Below, piece by piece: positions 1-8,026 of a stretch of DNA of 43,342 nt. Within the stretch, counting starts at the first letter, position 1. Each line of letters begins with the position of its first letter. The notes beneath the pieces were generated by a model. It made no database searches. It had not been told where the DNA came from and saw nothing but the letters and a program-made list of their open reading frames with translations. The position numbers and the translations under genes are program-made. This DNA comes from Bradyrhizobium centrolobii (GTDB lineage: Bacteria > Pseudomonadota > Alphaproteobacteria > Rhizobiales > Xanthobacteraceae), in assembly GCF_001641635.1 (NCBI RefSeq), contig NZ_LUUB01000095.1:18424-61765 (forward strand). The letters run 5' to 3'.

Positions 1-357
1 CTCGACACGGCTTGCGACTGCGAGGCGGTGATCGGCGGCGACGGCCTCGTCCTGTCGATCGCCGCGGCCTCGATCGTCGCCAAGGTGACGCGGGACCGGC
101 TGATGTGCGCGCTGGCGCAGGACTGTCCGGGCTACGGTTTTGAGCAGCACAAGGGCTACGCCGTTCCGGAGCACCTCGAGGCTCTCGACCGCCTCGGCCC
201 CTCCATCCACCACCGCAGCTTCTTCGCCCCCGTCGTCGCCGCCCGCGCCAAGCACATGCCCTGGACTGTTGAGCCGGTGCGGGATTTGTTCTCTGTGACG
301 GAGGTCGAAGTGCAGGTGGACGCCGGAATCGAGATCGACGCCTCGGCGAATATCTAG
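1..357 (+). CDS. rnhB: Ribonuclease HII, C-terminal part (5' end outside window)
   Basis: RNase HII cleaves the RNA strand of RNA-DNA hybrids and removes ribonucleotides misincorporated into DNA. The frame is open from base 1, so only the last 118 codons are present and the gene begins upstream of the window. The block SIAAASIVAKVTRDRLM followed by YGFEQHKGY is the family's conserved C-terminal half (the Ala-rich helix and the GY-KGY region). The catalytic N-terminal DEDD residues lie mostly off the left edge. The C-terminal tail after HHRSF is about 45 residues, somewhat long and not conserved. A hairpin-rich repeat follows the stop. Identification is firm; only the start is unknown. Confidence 0.9.
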   Translation, partial: LDTACDCEAVIGGDGLVLSIAAASIVAKVTRDRLMCALAQDCPGYGFEQHKGYAVPEHLEALDRLGPSIHHRSFFAPVVAARAKHMPWTVEPVRDLFSVTEVEVQVDAGIEIDASANI

Positions 358-380
358 CACGCTCGCCGCGTTCCTTCTTC

Positions 381-453
381 GTCTCTCCCCGCCCTGTGGG
401 GAGAGACTGTTGCGCGTGAGCATACGCGCCTCACTCCCCGTAAGAACGGGGAG
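381..453. repeat. Two short hairpins of the CTCTCCCC/GGGGAGAG intergenic repeat family
   Basis: CTCTCCCC (383-390) pairs perfectly with GGGGAGAG (398-405) around a 7-nt loop. A second stem, CTCCCCG (434-440) with CGGGGAG (447-453), follows. The same core recurs in longer palindromes at 24721-24870, 34465-34599 and 38413-38537. It lies just after the rnhB stop and may end transcription, but there is no T-run, so it is not a canonical intrinsic terminator. Confidence 0.6.
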
Positions 454-557
454 AGGGAGCAGACTGTCGTTGCCACGACGCGCAGCGCGCTTTATCAAAT
501 CAAGTCAGAGCGAATAGGGCCGGCTTGGACGGGTTGGCTGCATCTTTCGGACGCTGC

Positions 558-2066
558 ATGCGGTTTACCTCCCTGGTCATCGAGCTCATTCGCGCCCGGC
601 CGCGGCTGATCGTTTGGATCGTGGTGCTGATGCAAGCCGCGATGTGGCTGTTCGTGGCGCTCGTGTTCTACCGCAGCCCGCCCGGCAGCCTCGCAACCCT
701 GCTTGCCTTCGGCCGTGAATATCGGGTCGGCACCGACCTCGGCCCGCCGCTGCCGATCTGGCTTGCCGACATTGCCTATCGCGCCGCCGGCAATCACATG
801 TTCGGCGTCTACGTCCTCGCCGAGCTCTGCGAGATCGCGACCTTCATCGCGCTCTATCATCTGGCGCGCGCCGTGGTCGGCAGCCAGCAGGCGGTGCTCG
901 CCGTGCTGCTGACCATGACGGTGCTTGCCTTCTCCTCGTCCGCGCTCGATTTCGGTCCGCTTGTGCTGGCGCGGCCGCTCTGGACGCTGCTTCTGCTGCA
1001 TTCCTGGCAGATCATCGGCCAGCGCCGCGGCAATGCCTGGTTCGCCTGGTCGATCGAGGCGGGGCTGTTGCTGCTGACCACGCCCGCGGCGATCTTTCTC
1101 CTCTCGCTGCTCGTCATCTTCGCGGTTTCCACCGCCGGCGGCCGCAAGACGCTGCGCGCGCTCGATCCGCTGTTTGCGCTCGTCGTCGTCGCCGTGTTGG
1201 CGCTCCCCTATGCCGTCTGGCTGATGCGTGCCGAGACGTTCATCCTGCCGCCCCTGCCGCAAGTCGCGGAACTGAACGCGCGTGCGCTGAATGCGGCCTG
1301 GCTGCTCGGCGGGCTGGTGCTCGGCGCGGCGGCGATCCTGGCCTTGAGCTTCCTCAACACCGGCTGGTTCGCCGGCAGGACCGAGGAGCCGCCGATCATC
1401 TACCGGCCGCCGGTCGCGCCGCTGGCGCGCAACTTCGTCTACTTCTTCGCGCTCGCGCCCGCCCTCGGTGCGGTTCTGATCTCGAGCTTGTTCGGCCTCG
1501 ACGGCGTCCTCGGCGGCGCCGGCGTCGTGCTGGTGATGGCGGGCCTTGCCGTGGTCGTGACGGCCGGCGACCTGATCGCGATGCGGCGCGCACGGATGCT
1601 GCGCAGGGTGTGGGCCGCAGCCGTCGTGGCGCCGGCGGCGGGCGTTGTGCTGGCGGTCCTGGCCATGCCCTGGACCGGCACCGGCGAGATCGCGACCTCG
1701 ATGCCGGCGCGTGCGATCTCCGACTTCTTCGACGAGAGCTTTGCCCGGCGCACCAACCATCGCCTGCGCGCGGTCGCCGGCGAGACGCAGCTTGCGAGCC
1801 TGATCGCGCTGCATTCCGGCCGGCCGCATCTCTTCATCGATGCCGATCCCGCGCGGACGCCGTGGATGATATCGGCGAAATTCAGCGAGACCGGCGGCGT
1901 CGTGGTCTGGCGCGCCTCCGACACTGCCGGCACGCCGCCGCCCGACATCCTCAAGCGCTTTCCCGGCATCGTGCCCGAGGTGCCGCGCGCCTTCGAATGG
2001 CTGGTGACCGGACGCCAGCAACTCCTCCGCATCGGCTGGGCCATCGTGCGGCCGAAGGGGACGTAG
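558..2066 (+). CDS. Polytopic membrane protein, GT-C / GT39-like glycosyltransferase candidate
   Basis: About 502 residues with many hydrophobic segments: an N-terminal segment (IVWIVVLMQAAMWLFVALVF), several helices through about residue 360, and a soluble C-terminal domain of about 120 residues. This resembles GT-C glycosyltransferases (dolichyl-phosphate-mannose mannosyltransferase-like), which move sugars from polyprenyl-phosphate donors at the inner-membrane face. I see no unambiguous catalytic acidic pair in the first loop, though EYRVGTDLGPPLPIWLAD lies where such loops usually do. The start is uncertain: a TTG at 525 extends the frame by 11 codons, and neither start has a strong ribosome binding site. 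ATG 558 is chosen because it leads directly into the basic n-region and first helix. The gene is convergent with the glycosylase gene across a large palindrome. Confidence 0.6.
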   Translation: MRFTSLVIELIRARPRLIVWIVVLMQAAMWLFVALVFYRSPPGSLATLLAFGREYRVGTDLGPPLPIWLADIAYRAAGNHMFGVYVLAELCEIATFIALYHLARAVVGSQQAVLAVLLTMTVLAFSSSALDFGPLVLARPLWTLLLLHSWQIIGQRRGNAWFAWSIEAGLLLLTTPAAIFLLSLLVIFAVSTAGGRKTLRALDPLFALVVVAVLALPYAVWLMRAETFILPPLPQVAELNARALNAAWLLGGLVLGAAAILALSFLNTGWFAGRTEEPPIIYRPPVAPLARNFVYFFALAPALGAVLISSLFGLDGVLGGAGVVLVMAGLAVVVTAGDLIAMRRARMLRRVWAAAVVAPAAGVVLAVLAMPWTGTGEIATSMPARAISDFFDESFARRTNHRLRAVAGETQLASLIALHSGRPHLFIDADPARTPWMISAKFSETGGVVVWRASDTAGTPPPDILKRFPGIVPEVPRAFEWLVTGRQQLLRIGWAIVRPKGT

Positions 2067-2198
2067 CTCTCGTGCCCCGGACGCAGCGCGGAATGAAATG
2101 CTGCGCTGCTGAGCCGGGGCCCATCTTTCCGCGAACGCATGGGTCCCGGCTCTGCGACGCAGCGCTTACGCGCTGCATCACGTCCGGGACACGAGAGG
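2067..2198. repeat. Nested intergenic palindrome (CGTGCCCCGGACG family)
   Basis: The whole spacer between two convergent genes is a nested palindrome. The outer arm, starting CTCTCGTGCCCCGGACG (2067-2083), pairs with CGTCCGGGACACGAGAG (2181-2197). The inner arm GAGCCGGGGCCCAT (2111-2124) pairs with ATGGGTCCCGGCTC (2139-2152). A half copy lies at 18758-18822. Its position between two stop codons would suit a bidirectional terminator or RNA 3'-end stabiliser (inference). Confidence 0.75.
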
Positions 2199-2199
2199 A

Positions 2200-3006
2200 T
2201 TAGCCCGCCAGCACCTTCGCGATCGTGCGCAGATCCTGCCAGGCCAGCCGCTTGTAGGATGGCGAGCGCAACAGATAGGCCGGGTGGAAGGTCGGCAGCG
2301 CGCGGATCGTGCGCGCACCCGTGTCGTAGTCGAACCAGCGCCCGCGGGTGCGCATGATGCCTTCGCGCGTCGACAGCAGCGTCTGCGTCGATGGATTGCC
2401 CAGCGTCACCAGCACGTCGGGATTCACGAGCTCGATCTGGCGCTGGATGAAGGGCAGGCAGATCTGCGTTTCCTGCGGCGTCGGTGTGCGGTTGCCGGGC
2501 GGCCGCCACGGGATGACGTTGGCGATGTAGGCCTTGCTGCGGTCGAGCCCGATCGCGCCGATCATGCGGTCGAGCAGTTTTCCGCTTCGTCCGACGAAGG
2601 GCAGCCCTTCGATGTCTTCATCGCGCCCGGGCGCCTCGCCGACGAACATGATGCGCGCCTGCGGATTGCCGTCGGCGAAGACCAGCCTTGTCGCGGTGTG
2701 CTTGAGCGCACAGCCCTCAAAGCTTTGCATCAGCTCGCGCAGCCCCTCCAGCGTCGGCGCGGTGCGCGCGGCCTCGCGCGCCGAAGCAATCGCAACGTCG
2801 GGTGCAGGCGCGGCCTCGCCCCGCATGACCGCCGGCGCGGCGACCGGCCGCGGCGCTTCGACGGGCGGTGCCATGCGTGGGGCCGGTGGCGGGGCGTCGA
2901 CCTCGGCCAGCCGGTCGATCGGTTCCTCCGCGAGCGCGCAGTCGACACCGGCCTCCAGATAGAAGGCCAGTAGCTCGCGGACGGTGGGTGTGGGTTCGGG
3001 GATCAT
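2200..3006 (-). CDS. Uracil-DNA glycosylase, family-4-like, lacking two Fe-S cysteines
   Basis: A base-excision repair enzyme that removes uracil from DNA. Motif A is GEAPGRDEDIEGLPFVGRSG (residues 123-142), and motif B is HPAYLLRSP near 241, both typical of the family 4 fold. Family 4 enzymes hold a 4Fe-4S cluster with four cysteines. Here only the second (Cys99, in FEGCALK) and fourth (Cys183, in TQICLPF) are present. The first is Phe and the third is Trp167 (IPWRPP where KCRPP is usual). A Bradyrhizobium uracil glycosylase class without the cluster has been described, as I recall, and this fits it. Residues 35-85 are an Ala/Pro-rich linker. ATG at 3006 is preferred: the longer frame to 3081 adds residues unlike the family. 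No strong ribosome binding site is visible. Confidence 0.88.
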   Translation of the reverse strand: MIPEPTPTVRELLAFYLEAGVDCALAEEPIDRLAEVDAPPPAPRMAPPVEAPRPVAAPAVMRGEAAPAPDVAIASAREAARTAPTLEGLRELMQSFEGCALKHTATRLVFADGNPQARIMFVGEAPGRDEDIEGLPFVGRSGKLLDRMIGAIGLDRSKAYIANVIPWRPPGNRTPTPQETQICLPFIQRQIELVNPDVLVTLGNPSTQTLLSTREGIMRTRGRWFDYDTGARTIRALPTFHPAYLLRSPSYKRLAWQDLRTIAKVLAG

Positions 3007-3033
3007 TTGGAAAGTCTGACTTTTATAGCATAT

Positions 3034-3075
3034 CGTTTTCGAGCGAAGTGGACACCGGTTCGCGTGAAGAAAACG
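3034..3075. repeat. Imperfect palindrome in the divergent spacer, possible dispersed repeat
   Basis: CGTTTTC (3034-3040) pairs with GAAAACG (3069-3075), and GCGAA (3043-3047) pairs with TTCGC (3059-3063), around a GTGGACACCGG core. I have the impression of having seen this sequence repeatedly in Bradyrhizobium spacers, but there is only one copy in this window. It lies between the divergent glycosylase and ETF-QO genes, so a regulatory role is possible. The rest of the 3007-3243 spacer holds nothing I recognise. Confidence 0.4.
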
Positions 3076-3243
3076 CGTCAAAAAAGATCGGGACTTCCCC
3101 GGTTCTTGCGTACCACAACCGGGGAGGTCCCGTTTGGGCCACCTTGCATCCCAGCGGAACGCATTTCCGAGGTTGTCCTACCCGGAAAAATCGGAAACAA
3201 GGGGGCGCAAATGACAAGGAACCGTCTCAAGGGCTGAGATCAG

Positions 3244-4905
3244 ATGAGCACCGAAGAACTCCCCCCGCGCGAATCCATGGAATTCGACGTCGTCATCGTC
3301 GGCGCCGGCCCCTCGGGCCTGTCGGCCGCGATCCGGCTGAAGCAGCTCAAGGCCGATCTCAACGTCGTCGTGGTGGAGAAAGGCTCCGAGGTCGGCGCGC
3401 ACATCCTGTCGGGCGCCGTGATCGATCCGGCCGGGCTCGACAAGCTGATCCCGGACTGGCGCGAGGATTCCGACTGCCCGCTGAAGACGCAGGTCAAGGA
3501 CGACCGCTTCTACTGGATGACGGGCAGCGGCGCGATCAAGCTGCCGAACTTCATCATGCCGCCGCTGATGTACAACCATCACTGCTATATCGGCTCGCTC
3601 GGCAATGTCTGCCGCTGGCTGGCGCGCAAGGCCGAAGCGCTCGGCGTCGAGATTTACCCGGGCTTTGCCGCGGCCGAGGTGCTCTATGACGACGAGGGCA
3701 AGGTCAAGGGCATCGCCACCGGCGACATGGGCATCGGCAGGGACGGCAAGCCGAAGGACTCCTTTACCCGTGGCATGGAATTGCTCGGCAAGTACACGCT
3801 GTTCGCCGAAGGCGCCCGCGGCAGCCTGACCAAGCAGCTCATCAACAAGTTCGCGCTCGATGCCAAGGCCGAGCCGCCGAAATTCGGCATCGGCCTCAAG
3901 GAGGTCTGGCAGATCGATCCGTCCAAGCATCAGAAGGGCATGATCCAGCATTCCTTCGGCTGGCCGCTCGACACGAAGACCGGCGGCGGCTCGTTCCTCT
4001 ATCACTACGACGACAACCTCGTCGCCGTCGGCTTCGTGGTGCATCTCAACTACGACGACCCGTATCTGTCGCCGTTCGACGAGTTCCAGCGCTTCAAGAC
4101 TCATCCCGCGATCCGCGGCACCTTCGAAGGCGGCAAGCGGCTCGCCTATGGCGCGCGCGCCATCACCGAAGGCGGCTACCAGTCGGTGCCGAAGCTCAGC
4201 TTCCCCGGCGGCGCGCTGATCGGCTGCGCGGCCGGCTTCGTCAACGTGCCCCGCATCAAGGGCGTGCACAATGCGATGGGCACCGGAATGCTTGCCGCCG
4301 AGCATGTCGCGGCTGCCATCGCCGCCGAGCGCGCCAACGACGAGCTCGTCGACTACGAGAACGCCTGGCGCTCCTCGTCGGTCGGCAGGGACCTGTTCCT
4401 GGTCCGCAACGTCAAGCCGCTGTGGTCGAAGTTCGGCACCGTGCTCGGCGTCGCCCTGGGCGGCTTCGACATGTGGTGCAACACGCTGTTCGGCACCTCG
4501 TTGTTCGGCACCCAGTCGCACGCCAAGCCCGACCGCGCCACGCTCGATCCGGCCAAGCAGCACACGCCGAAGAACTACCCGAAGCCGGACGGCAAGATTT
4601 CCTTCGACAAGCTGTCCTCGGTGTTCCTGTCCAACACCAACCATGAAGAGGACCAGCCGGTCCATCTGAAGGTGACCGACATGAACCTCCAGAAGACGTC
4701 CGAGCATGACGTCTTCGCCGGCCCCTCGAACCGCTATTGCCCGGCCGGCGTCTACGAGTGGGTGGAGGAGGGCGCAAGCCCGCGCTACGTCATCAACGCC
4801 CAGAACTGCGTCCACTGCAAAACCTGTGACGTGAAGGACCCCAACGGCAACATCACCTGGGTTCCCCCGGAGGGCGGCGGCGGCCCGAACTACGAGGCGA
4901 TGTAA
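3244..4905 (+). CDS. Electron transfer flavoprotein-ubiquinone oxidoreductase
   Basis: ETF-QO takes electrons from electron-transfer flavoprotein, reduced by acyl-CoA and other dehydrogenases, and passes them to ubiquinone at the inner membrane. The 553 residues are the usual full length. The N-terminus has the FAD Rossmann motif VIVGAGPSGLSAAIRLKQ (about residues 19-36). The C-terminus carries the 4Fe-4S cysteines: RYCPAGVYEW followed by NCVHCKTCDVKDPNG. The acceptor helix region rich in glycine (LSFPGGALIGCAAGF) is also present. The ATG at 3244 fits the family N-terminus, with a weak purine-rich stretch upstream. It is monocistronic as far as can be seen: the next gene starts 273 bases on. 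Membership is certain; FixC-type relatives are shorter and are not favoured. Confidence 0.95.
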   Translation: MSTEELPPRESMEFDVVIVGAGPSGLSAAIRLKQLKADLNVVVVEKGSEVGAHILSGAVIDPAGLDKLIPDWREDSDCPLKTQVKDDRFYWMTGSGAIKLPNFIMPPLMYNHHCYIGSLGNVCRWLARKAEALGVEIYPGFAAAEVLYDDEGKVKGIATGDMGIGRDGKPKDSFTRGMELLGKYTLFAEGARGSLTKQLINKFALDAKAEPPKFGIGLKEVWQIDPSKHQKGMIQHSFGWPLDTKTGGGSFLYHYDDNLVAVGFVVHLNYDDPYLSPFDEFQRFKTHPAIRGTFEGGKRLAYGARAITEGGYQSVPKLSFPGGALIGCAAGFVNVPRIKGVHNAMGTGMLAAEHVAAAIAAERANDELVDYENAWRSSSVGRDLFLVRNVKPLWSKFGTVLGVALGGFDMWCNTLFGTSLFGTQSHAKPDRATLDPAKQHTPKNYPKPDGKISFDKLSSVFLSNTNHEEDQPVHLKVTDMNLQKTSEHDVFAGPSNRYCPAGVYEWVEEGASPRYVINAQNCVHCKTCDVKDPNGNITWVPPEGGGGPNYEAM

Positions 4906-4950
4906 GGGAAGGTCGAAAAGGCAATCTGACGCACGTTCGCGTGAGGAATG

Positions 4951-4974
4951 GGCCGCGGGAGCTCGCCCGCGGCC
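4951..4974 (+). terminator. GC-rich hairpin after the ETF-QO gene
   Basis: GGCCGCGGG (4951-4959) and CCCGCGGCC (4966-4974) form a perfect 9-bp stem with a 6-nt loop, 45 bases past the stop codon. There is no T-run after it, so this is a stem-loop that may mark the transcript end, not a canonical intrinsic terminator. Confidence 0.4.
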
Positions 4975-5178
4975 ACGATAAGGCCATAGTAGGAGCGTCT
5001 TGGGGCGCTCTTGGCCGATTTGGGGTGAGCGGAGGGGACGCCCGGTCCGAATCCTTGCGGTGAGGCGCCAAACGCGGCATTGTCCGACCTGACGGTTCCG
5101 GGTCCCGATGCCACTGGCCGCGTTCGCATGCGGCCTTCTGCTGCAAACCCAGGCACTACCAACTCAAGGCGAGCCCTG

Positions 5179-6975
5179 ATGTTTTCAAATCGTTTCAACC
5201 GCTGGACTGTTGCTGCCATCGCCCTCATGGGCACTGCGCTTGTGGCGGTCCCAGGCGCGGGCCTGGCGCAGACGCCGGATCATCCGGAGAACACGGCGGC
5301 GCAGTTTCCGACCCGAAACGATCTGAAGTCGCTGACCACCTCCGGCAGCTATCTCGCCGCCCGCCACGCCAGCGTCGAGCGCGATGCCGCGTCCGCCGCC
5401 GCCTTCTACCGCTCGGCGCTGCGTACCGATCCCAAGAACAACGAGCTGCTTGACCGCGCCTTCATCTCCTCGGTCGCCGACGGCGACATCGATGAAGCGG
5501 TCAAGCTCGCCGAGCGCATCCTCACCATCGACAAGAGCAACCGCGTCGCGCGCCTCGTCGTCGGCGTGCATGATCTCAAGGTGAAGAAATATTCGACCGC
5601 GCAGAGCAACATCAACCAGTCGATCCGCGGACCGATCACCGATCTGGTCGCCACGCTGCTCTCGGGCTGGGCCGCCTATGGCGCCGGCGATGCCAAGGGT
5701 GCAGTCGCCAGCATCGACAAGCTGGCCGGCCCCGAATGGTATCCGCTGTTCAAGGATCTGCACACCGGCATGATCCTCGAGCTCGCCGGCAAGGAGAAGG
5801 ACGCCGGCACGCGCTTCGAGCGCGCCTACAAGCTCGACGATTCCATGCTGCGCGTCGCCGAGGCCTATGCGCGCTGGCTGTCGCGCAACAAGGATGCAGC
5901 CGCCGCCACCGCCGTTTACGAGAACTTCGACAAGAAGCTCGCCCGTCATCCGCTGATCCAGGAAGGTCTGCGCGAGACCCGTGCCGGCAAGAAGATGCCG
6001 CCGCTGGTCGATTCCGCGCAGGCCGGTGCCGCCGAGGCGCTCTACGGCATCGGCGCCACGCTGACCCGCCGCGGCGGCGAGGACCTGGCGCTGGTCTATC
6101 TCCAGCTCTCGCTTTATCTCCAGCCCAGCCACCCGCTGGCGCTGCTCTCGCTCGCCGACCTCTATGAATCGGTGAAGCGGCCGCAGATGGCGATCAAGGT
6201 CTATGAGCGCGTGCCGTCGTCCTCGCCCTTGAAGCGCAATGCGCAGATCCAGCTCGCCGTCGACCTCGATTCCGCCGACCGCACCGACGAGTCGATCAAG
6301 ATCCTCAAGGGCGTCGTGAGCGACGATCCCAAGGATATCGAAGCGATCATGGCGCTCGGCAATATCGAGCGCGGCCGCAAGAAGTTCGGCGACTGCGGCG
6401 CGACCTATTCGCAAGGCATCGACGTGCTGCCGGCCGGTAACGACAAGGCCAACAGCGTCTGGTACTATTATCGCGGCATCTGCGAGGAGCGCTCCAAGCA
6501 GTGGAGCAAGGCCGAAGCCGACATGAAGAAGGCGCTCGAGCTCCAGCCCGATCAGCCGCACGTGCTCAACTATCTCGGCTATTCCTGGATCGACCAGGGC
6601 ATCAACCTCGACGAAGGCATGAAGATGATCAAGCGTGCCGTCGAGCAGCGCCCCGATGACGGCTACATCGTCGATTCCCTTGGCTGGGCCTATTACCGCA
6701 TCGGCAATTACGAGGAGGCGGTGAAGAACCTCGAGCGCGCGATCGACCTGAAGCCCGAGGACCCCACCATCAACGATCACCTTGGCGACGCGTATTGGCG
6801 CGTCGGCCGCACGCTCGAAGCCAAATTCCAGTGGTCGCACGCCCGCGATCTCAAGCCCGAGCCGGACGACCTGCCGAAGATCGAGGCCAAGATCGCCAAC
6901 GGCCTCACCGAGGACAATTCGAACTCTTCGGCCGCGCAGGCCGAGAAGAAGAAGGACGACGGCAAGGGCGGTTGA
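5179..6975 (+). CDS. Exported tetratricopeptide-repeat protein
   Basis: A 598-residue protein made largely of TPR helices, expected to act as a protein-interaction scaffold in the periplasm or cell envelope. The N-terminus is a signal peptide: MFSNRFNRW basic region, then a hydrophobic core and a likely cleavage after GLAQ (around residue 29). TPR units are clearest at residues 440-560, for example NYLGYSWIDQGINLDEGMKM and DSLGWAYYRIGNYEEAVKNL. The C-terminus is a Lys/Asp/Ser-rich tail. ATG 5179 is chosen because it is preceded by AAGGCGAG and begins the signal peptide; the frame is open upstream to 5080. The gene ends 27 bases before ispE and the two are probably cotranscribed. The partner is unknown. 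Confidence 0.88.
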   Translation: MFSNRFNRWTVAAIALMGTALVAVPGAGLAQTPDHPENTAAQFPTRNDLKSLTTSGSYLAARHASVERDAASAAAFYRSALRTDPKNNELLDRAFISSVADGDIDEAVKLAERILTIDKSNRVARLVVGVHDLKVKKYSTAQSNINQSIRGPITDLVATLLSGWAAYGAGDAKGAVASIDKLAGPEWYPLFKDLHTGMILELAGKEKDAGTRFERAYKLDDSMLRVAEAYARWLSRNKDAAAATAVYENFDKKLARHPLIQEGLRETRAGKKMPPLVDSAQAGAAEALYGIGATLTRRGGEDLALVYLQLSLYLQPSHPLALLSLADLYESVKRPQMAIKVYERVPSSSPLKRNAQIQLAVDLDSADRTDESIKILKGVVSDDPKDIEAIMALGNIERGRKKFGDCGATYSQGIDVLPAGNDKANSVWYYYRGICEERSKQWSKAEADMKKALELQPDQPHVLNYLGYSWIDQGINLDEGMKMIKRAVEQRPDDGYIVDSLGWAYYRIGNYEEAVKNLERAIDLKPEDPTINDHLGDAYWRVGRTLEAKFQWSHARDLKPEPDDLPKIEAKIANGLTEDNSNSSAAQAEKKKDDGKGG

Positions 6976-7002
6976 TCCAAAAGGGGCAGGGGGTCGTCGC
7001 GA

Positions 7003-7887
7003 ATGCCGGCGTTGATTGAAGAGGGACGTGCGAAGGTCAATTTGAGCCTTCGCGTGGTCGGCCGTCGTGCCGACGGCTATCATGATCTCGAAAGCGTGGT
7101 TGCGTTTGCCGACTGCGCCGACCGACTCACGCTGGAGCCGGGCGGCGAGCTCAGGCTCACCACCACCGGGCCGCTCGCGGCCGCCTGCGGCGATGCCGCC
7201 GATAATCTCGTGTTCAAGGCAGCCAAGCTGCTTGCCGAAGCCGTGCCGAACCTGAAGTTAGGCGCCTTCGCGCTCGACAAGGTGCTGCCGGTCGCAGCCG
7301 GCATTGGTGGTGGCTCGGCCGATGCCGCGGCGGCGCTGCGGCTGCTTGCCCGTCTCAACGATCTCGCGCTCGACGATCCCCGCTTGCAGCAGGTTGCGCT
7401 TGCGACCGGCGCGGACGTGCCGGTGTGTCTGCTCTCGCGCGCCTGCGACATGACCGGCGTCGGCGAGCAGCTCCTGCCGCTGAAGCTGCCGAGCATGCCT
7501 TGCGTCATGGTCAATCCGCGTGTGCCGGTCGCGACCAAGGACGTGTTCCAGGCGCTGGGCCTGCGTAGCGGCGAGCTGCTGGTCGGTGCCACCGACGTCA
7601 TCGAAGCCCCGGCCTGGCCGGAGGAGGGCGCGTCGATCGCCGATTGGGTCGAGGTTCTCGAAACGGTGGCCAACGACCTCGAGGCCCCTGCGATGCGTAT
7701 CGAGCCCGTGATCGGCAATGTGCTGGAAGCATTGCACGCCTCTGTCGGCGTCAAGCTCGCTCGCATGTCAGGCTCAGGAGCGACGTGCTTTGCGATCTTC
7801 GGTGCGCCCGCCGAGGCGCACGCCGCCGCCGAAAAGATCCGCAGCGATCATCCCGGCTGGTGGGTGCATGCGGGGACGTTGAGTTAA
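7003..7887 (+). CDS. ispE: 4-diphosphocytidyl-2-C-methyl-D-erythritol kinase
   Basis: IspE phosphorylates CDP-methylerythritol with ATP, the fourth step of the non-mevalonate (MEP) route to isopentenyl diphosphate. The 294 residues are normal for the family. Visible features are the N-terminal AKVNLSLRVVGRRADGYHDL with Lys11, the GHMP-kinase ATP loop PVAAGIGGGSADAAAALRL (residues 96-114), the catalytic Asp138 in GADVPVCLL, and the C-terminal MSGSGATCFAIF motif. The start ATG has a G-rich stretch (AGGGGGT) about ten bases upstream. The gene follows the TPR gene closely. The polyprenyl diphosphate synthase further along the window uses the product of this pathway, although the two genes are not linked in one operon. 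Confidence 0.97.
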   Translation: MPALIEEGRAKVNLSLRVVGRRADGYHDLESVVAFADCADRLTLEPGGELRLTTTGPLAAACGDAADNLVFKAAKLLAEAVPNLKLGAFALDKVLPVAAGIGGGSADAAAALRLLARLNDLALDDPRLQQVALATGADVPVCLLSRACDMTGVGEQLLPLKLPSMPCVMVNPRVPVATKDVFQALGLRSGELLVGATDVIEAPAWPEEGASIADWVEVLETVANDLEAPAMRIEPVIGNVLEALHASVGVKLARMSGSGATCFAIFGAPAEAHAAAEKIRSDHPGWWVHAGTLS

Positions 7888-7901
7888 GCGCGCCGCCGTA
7901 G

Positions 7902-8017
7902 GGTGGGCAAAGCGACTTGTCCGCCGTAGCTCGAAGAGCGAAGGCGGAAGCGTGGCCCACGTCTGTCGCCCGATCCGAATGCATGGTGGGCACGGCGCTG
8001 TCGCGCCTTTGCCCACC
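7902..8017. repeat. Intergenic inverted repeat (GGTGGGCAAAGCG family)
   Basis: GGTGGGCAAAGCG (7902-7914) pairs, with a one-base bulge, with CGCCTTTGCCCACC (8004-8017). Inside is a further GCCCAC / GTGGGC pair. It fills the spacer between the convergent ispE and hydrolase genes. It is a different sequence family from the other palindromes in the window, and only this copy is present. Confidence 0.6.
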
Positions 8018-8026
8018 GCGACTGAG

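Noticed and set aside
495..2021. A 508-codon minus-strand frame opposite the GT-C-like gene
   Set aside because: Same reason: hydrophilic shadow of a hydrophobic protein, with no ribosome binding site or domain.
3082..3243. Short open frames in the spacer before the ETF-QO gene
   Set aside because: They have no ribosome binding site or recognisable product, and they overlap the regulatory region.
5185..7083. A 632-codon minus-strand frame opposite the TPR gene
   Set aside because: The sense strand shows a signal peptide and clear TPR units; the antisense translation has none.
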